Below, piece after piece: positions 5,531 to 6,015 of a stretch of DNA of 6,015 nucleotides; the stretch's first letter is position 1, and each line of letters starts with the position of its first letter. Origin of the DNA: Bacillota bacterium. Its GTDB lineage: Bacteria > Bacillota > Clostridia > Clostridiales > Clostridiaceae. A program made the position numbers and the translations under genes. Where the stretch lies: the NCBI GenBank assembly GCA_021779235.1, contig JAJYBA010000101.1, positions 1 through 6,015 of the forward strand. Reading direction: 5' to 3'. The notes under the pieces are model-generated. The model was not told the origin of the DNA. It was given only the letters and a program-made list of their open reading frames with translations, and did no database searches.

Positions 5531-5540
5531 AACTTTTGTT

Positions 5541-6015
5541 TTAAAATAGTCTATAGATTTGAGTGGTGCAAAAGCAAATCACTATAGCAATGGCTGTGGG
5601 CATTAATACAGATAATATTGTCCATTTTATACTGCCAGTTTCTTTTTTGATTGTCCATACTGTTGTGGCACATGGAAAATGCAATAGTGAAAATAACATA
5701 GTATTTATTAGTGTTAAGTAAGTCCAACCATTATTAAGCAAAATCTCTCTAAGTTGATCTATGCTTTCAAATTGAAGCATACTGCCTTTAGATAAGTATG
5801 CCATTAAAAGAATAGGCAGTACGATTTCATTTGCTGGAAAACCTAATATAAAGGCTATCAAAATAAAACCGTCCAGTCCTATGGAACTGGCAAAGGGATT
5901 CATAAAATTTGCTGCGTGAGCTAGTATACTAATATCCCCAATCATGACATTTGAAAGTATATAGGTTATAGCCCCAGCTGGCACTGCAACAGTTATAGCT
6001 CTACCTAGCACAAAC
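5541..6015 (-). CDS. feoB: FeoB ferrous iron transporter (C-terminal part, cut by right edge)
   Basis: FeoB is the inner-membrane Fe2+ uptake protein, with an N-terminal GTPase domain and a C-terminal permease. Only the last 157 residues are here, from the final part of the permease. The signatures are the stretch LGRAITVAVPAGAI, the gate motif GFPANEIVLPILLMAY, and NNGWT...LFSLLHFPCATT followed by TIKKETGSIKWT. About four hydrophobic segments can be seen, the last ending just before the C-terminal IYRLF. The frame is open to 6014 and no true start lies in the window; the GTG at 6009-6011 is an internal Val codon in the conserved VLGRA stretch. The TAA stop is at 5541-5543. No clear minus-strand terminator follows; the tandem array begins 10 bp away. 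The N-terminal G domain and any feoA are expected beyond the right edge. Confidence 0.93.
   Translation of the reverse strand, partial: FVLGRAITVAVPAGAITYILSNVMIGDISILAHAANFMNPFASSIGLDGFILIAFILGFPANEIVLPILLMAYLSKGSMLQFESIDQLREILLNNGWTYLTLINTMLFSLLHFPCATTVWTIKKETGSIKWTILSVLMPTAIAIVICFCTTQIYRLF

Noticed and set aside
6009..6011. GTG as the start of a short separate FeoB-like protein
   Set aside because: The frame stays open to the window edge, and the codon falls in the conserved VLGRA stretch of FeoB, so it is internal.

Overview
The window is AT-rich DNA from a low-GC Firmicute, most likely a clostridial anaerobe. The signs are an AddAB-type recombination subunit instead of RecBCD, a PgcA-type phospho-sugar mutase, an FeoB ferrous iron transporter, strong AGGAGG-type ribosome binding sites, and clostridial-looking palindromic intergenic repeats. 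No species is assigned. The window holds four protein genes, two of them cut by its edges, and three long intergenic regions that contain most of the unusual sequence.

Layout. (1) 1-1959, minus: N-terminal 653 residues of AddB (helicase-nuclease subunit B); the rest of the gene lies beyond the left edge. (2) 1960-2406: region between the divergent addB and comFB genes. It carries both promoters and a 195-bp element (2121-2315) closed by a 17-bp imperfect inverted repeat and containing two near-identical perfect hairpins. I do not recognise this element. (3) 2407-2676, plus: a small ComFB-family protein with a CxCxxC motif, a family linked to cyclic-di-GMP binding. (4) 2677-3196: region between convergent genes, with a cre-like palindrome, a long hairpin REP/MITE-like element (2991-3140), and a damaged copy of its left arm exactly 200 bp upstream. 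(5) 3197-4921, minus: complete phosphoglucomutase/phosphomannomutase with its own promoter. (6) 4922-5540: a plus-strand yybP-ykoY (manganese) riboswitch followed by a strong overlapping intrinsic terminator, then a six-copy ~41-bp tandem repeat array reaching to the end of feoB. (7) 5541-6015, minus: C-terminal 157 residues of FeoB.

The four genes do not form one pathway; each appears to be its own transcription unit or the edge of a unit outside the window. The most notable feature is that the Mn2+ riboswitch has an intact aptamer and expression platform but no gene downstream on its strand. Readthrough would enter the repeat array and then run antisense into feoB. It is therefore either a relic of a lost metal-transport gene or a Mn-controlled antisense/standalone RNA next to an iron transporter. 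The unexplained structured element between addB and comFB is the second main lead.
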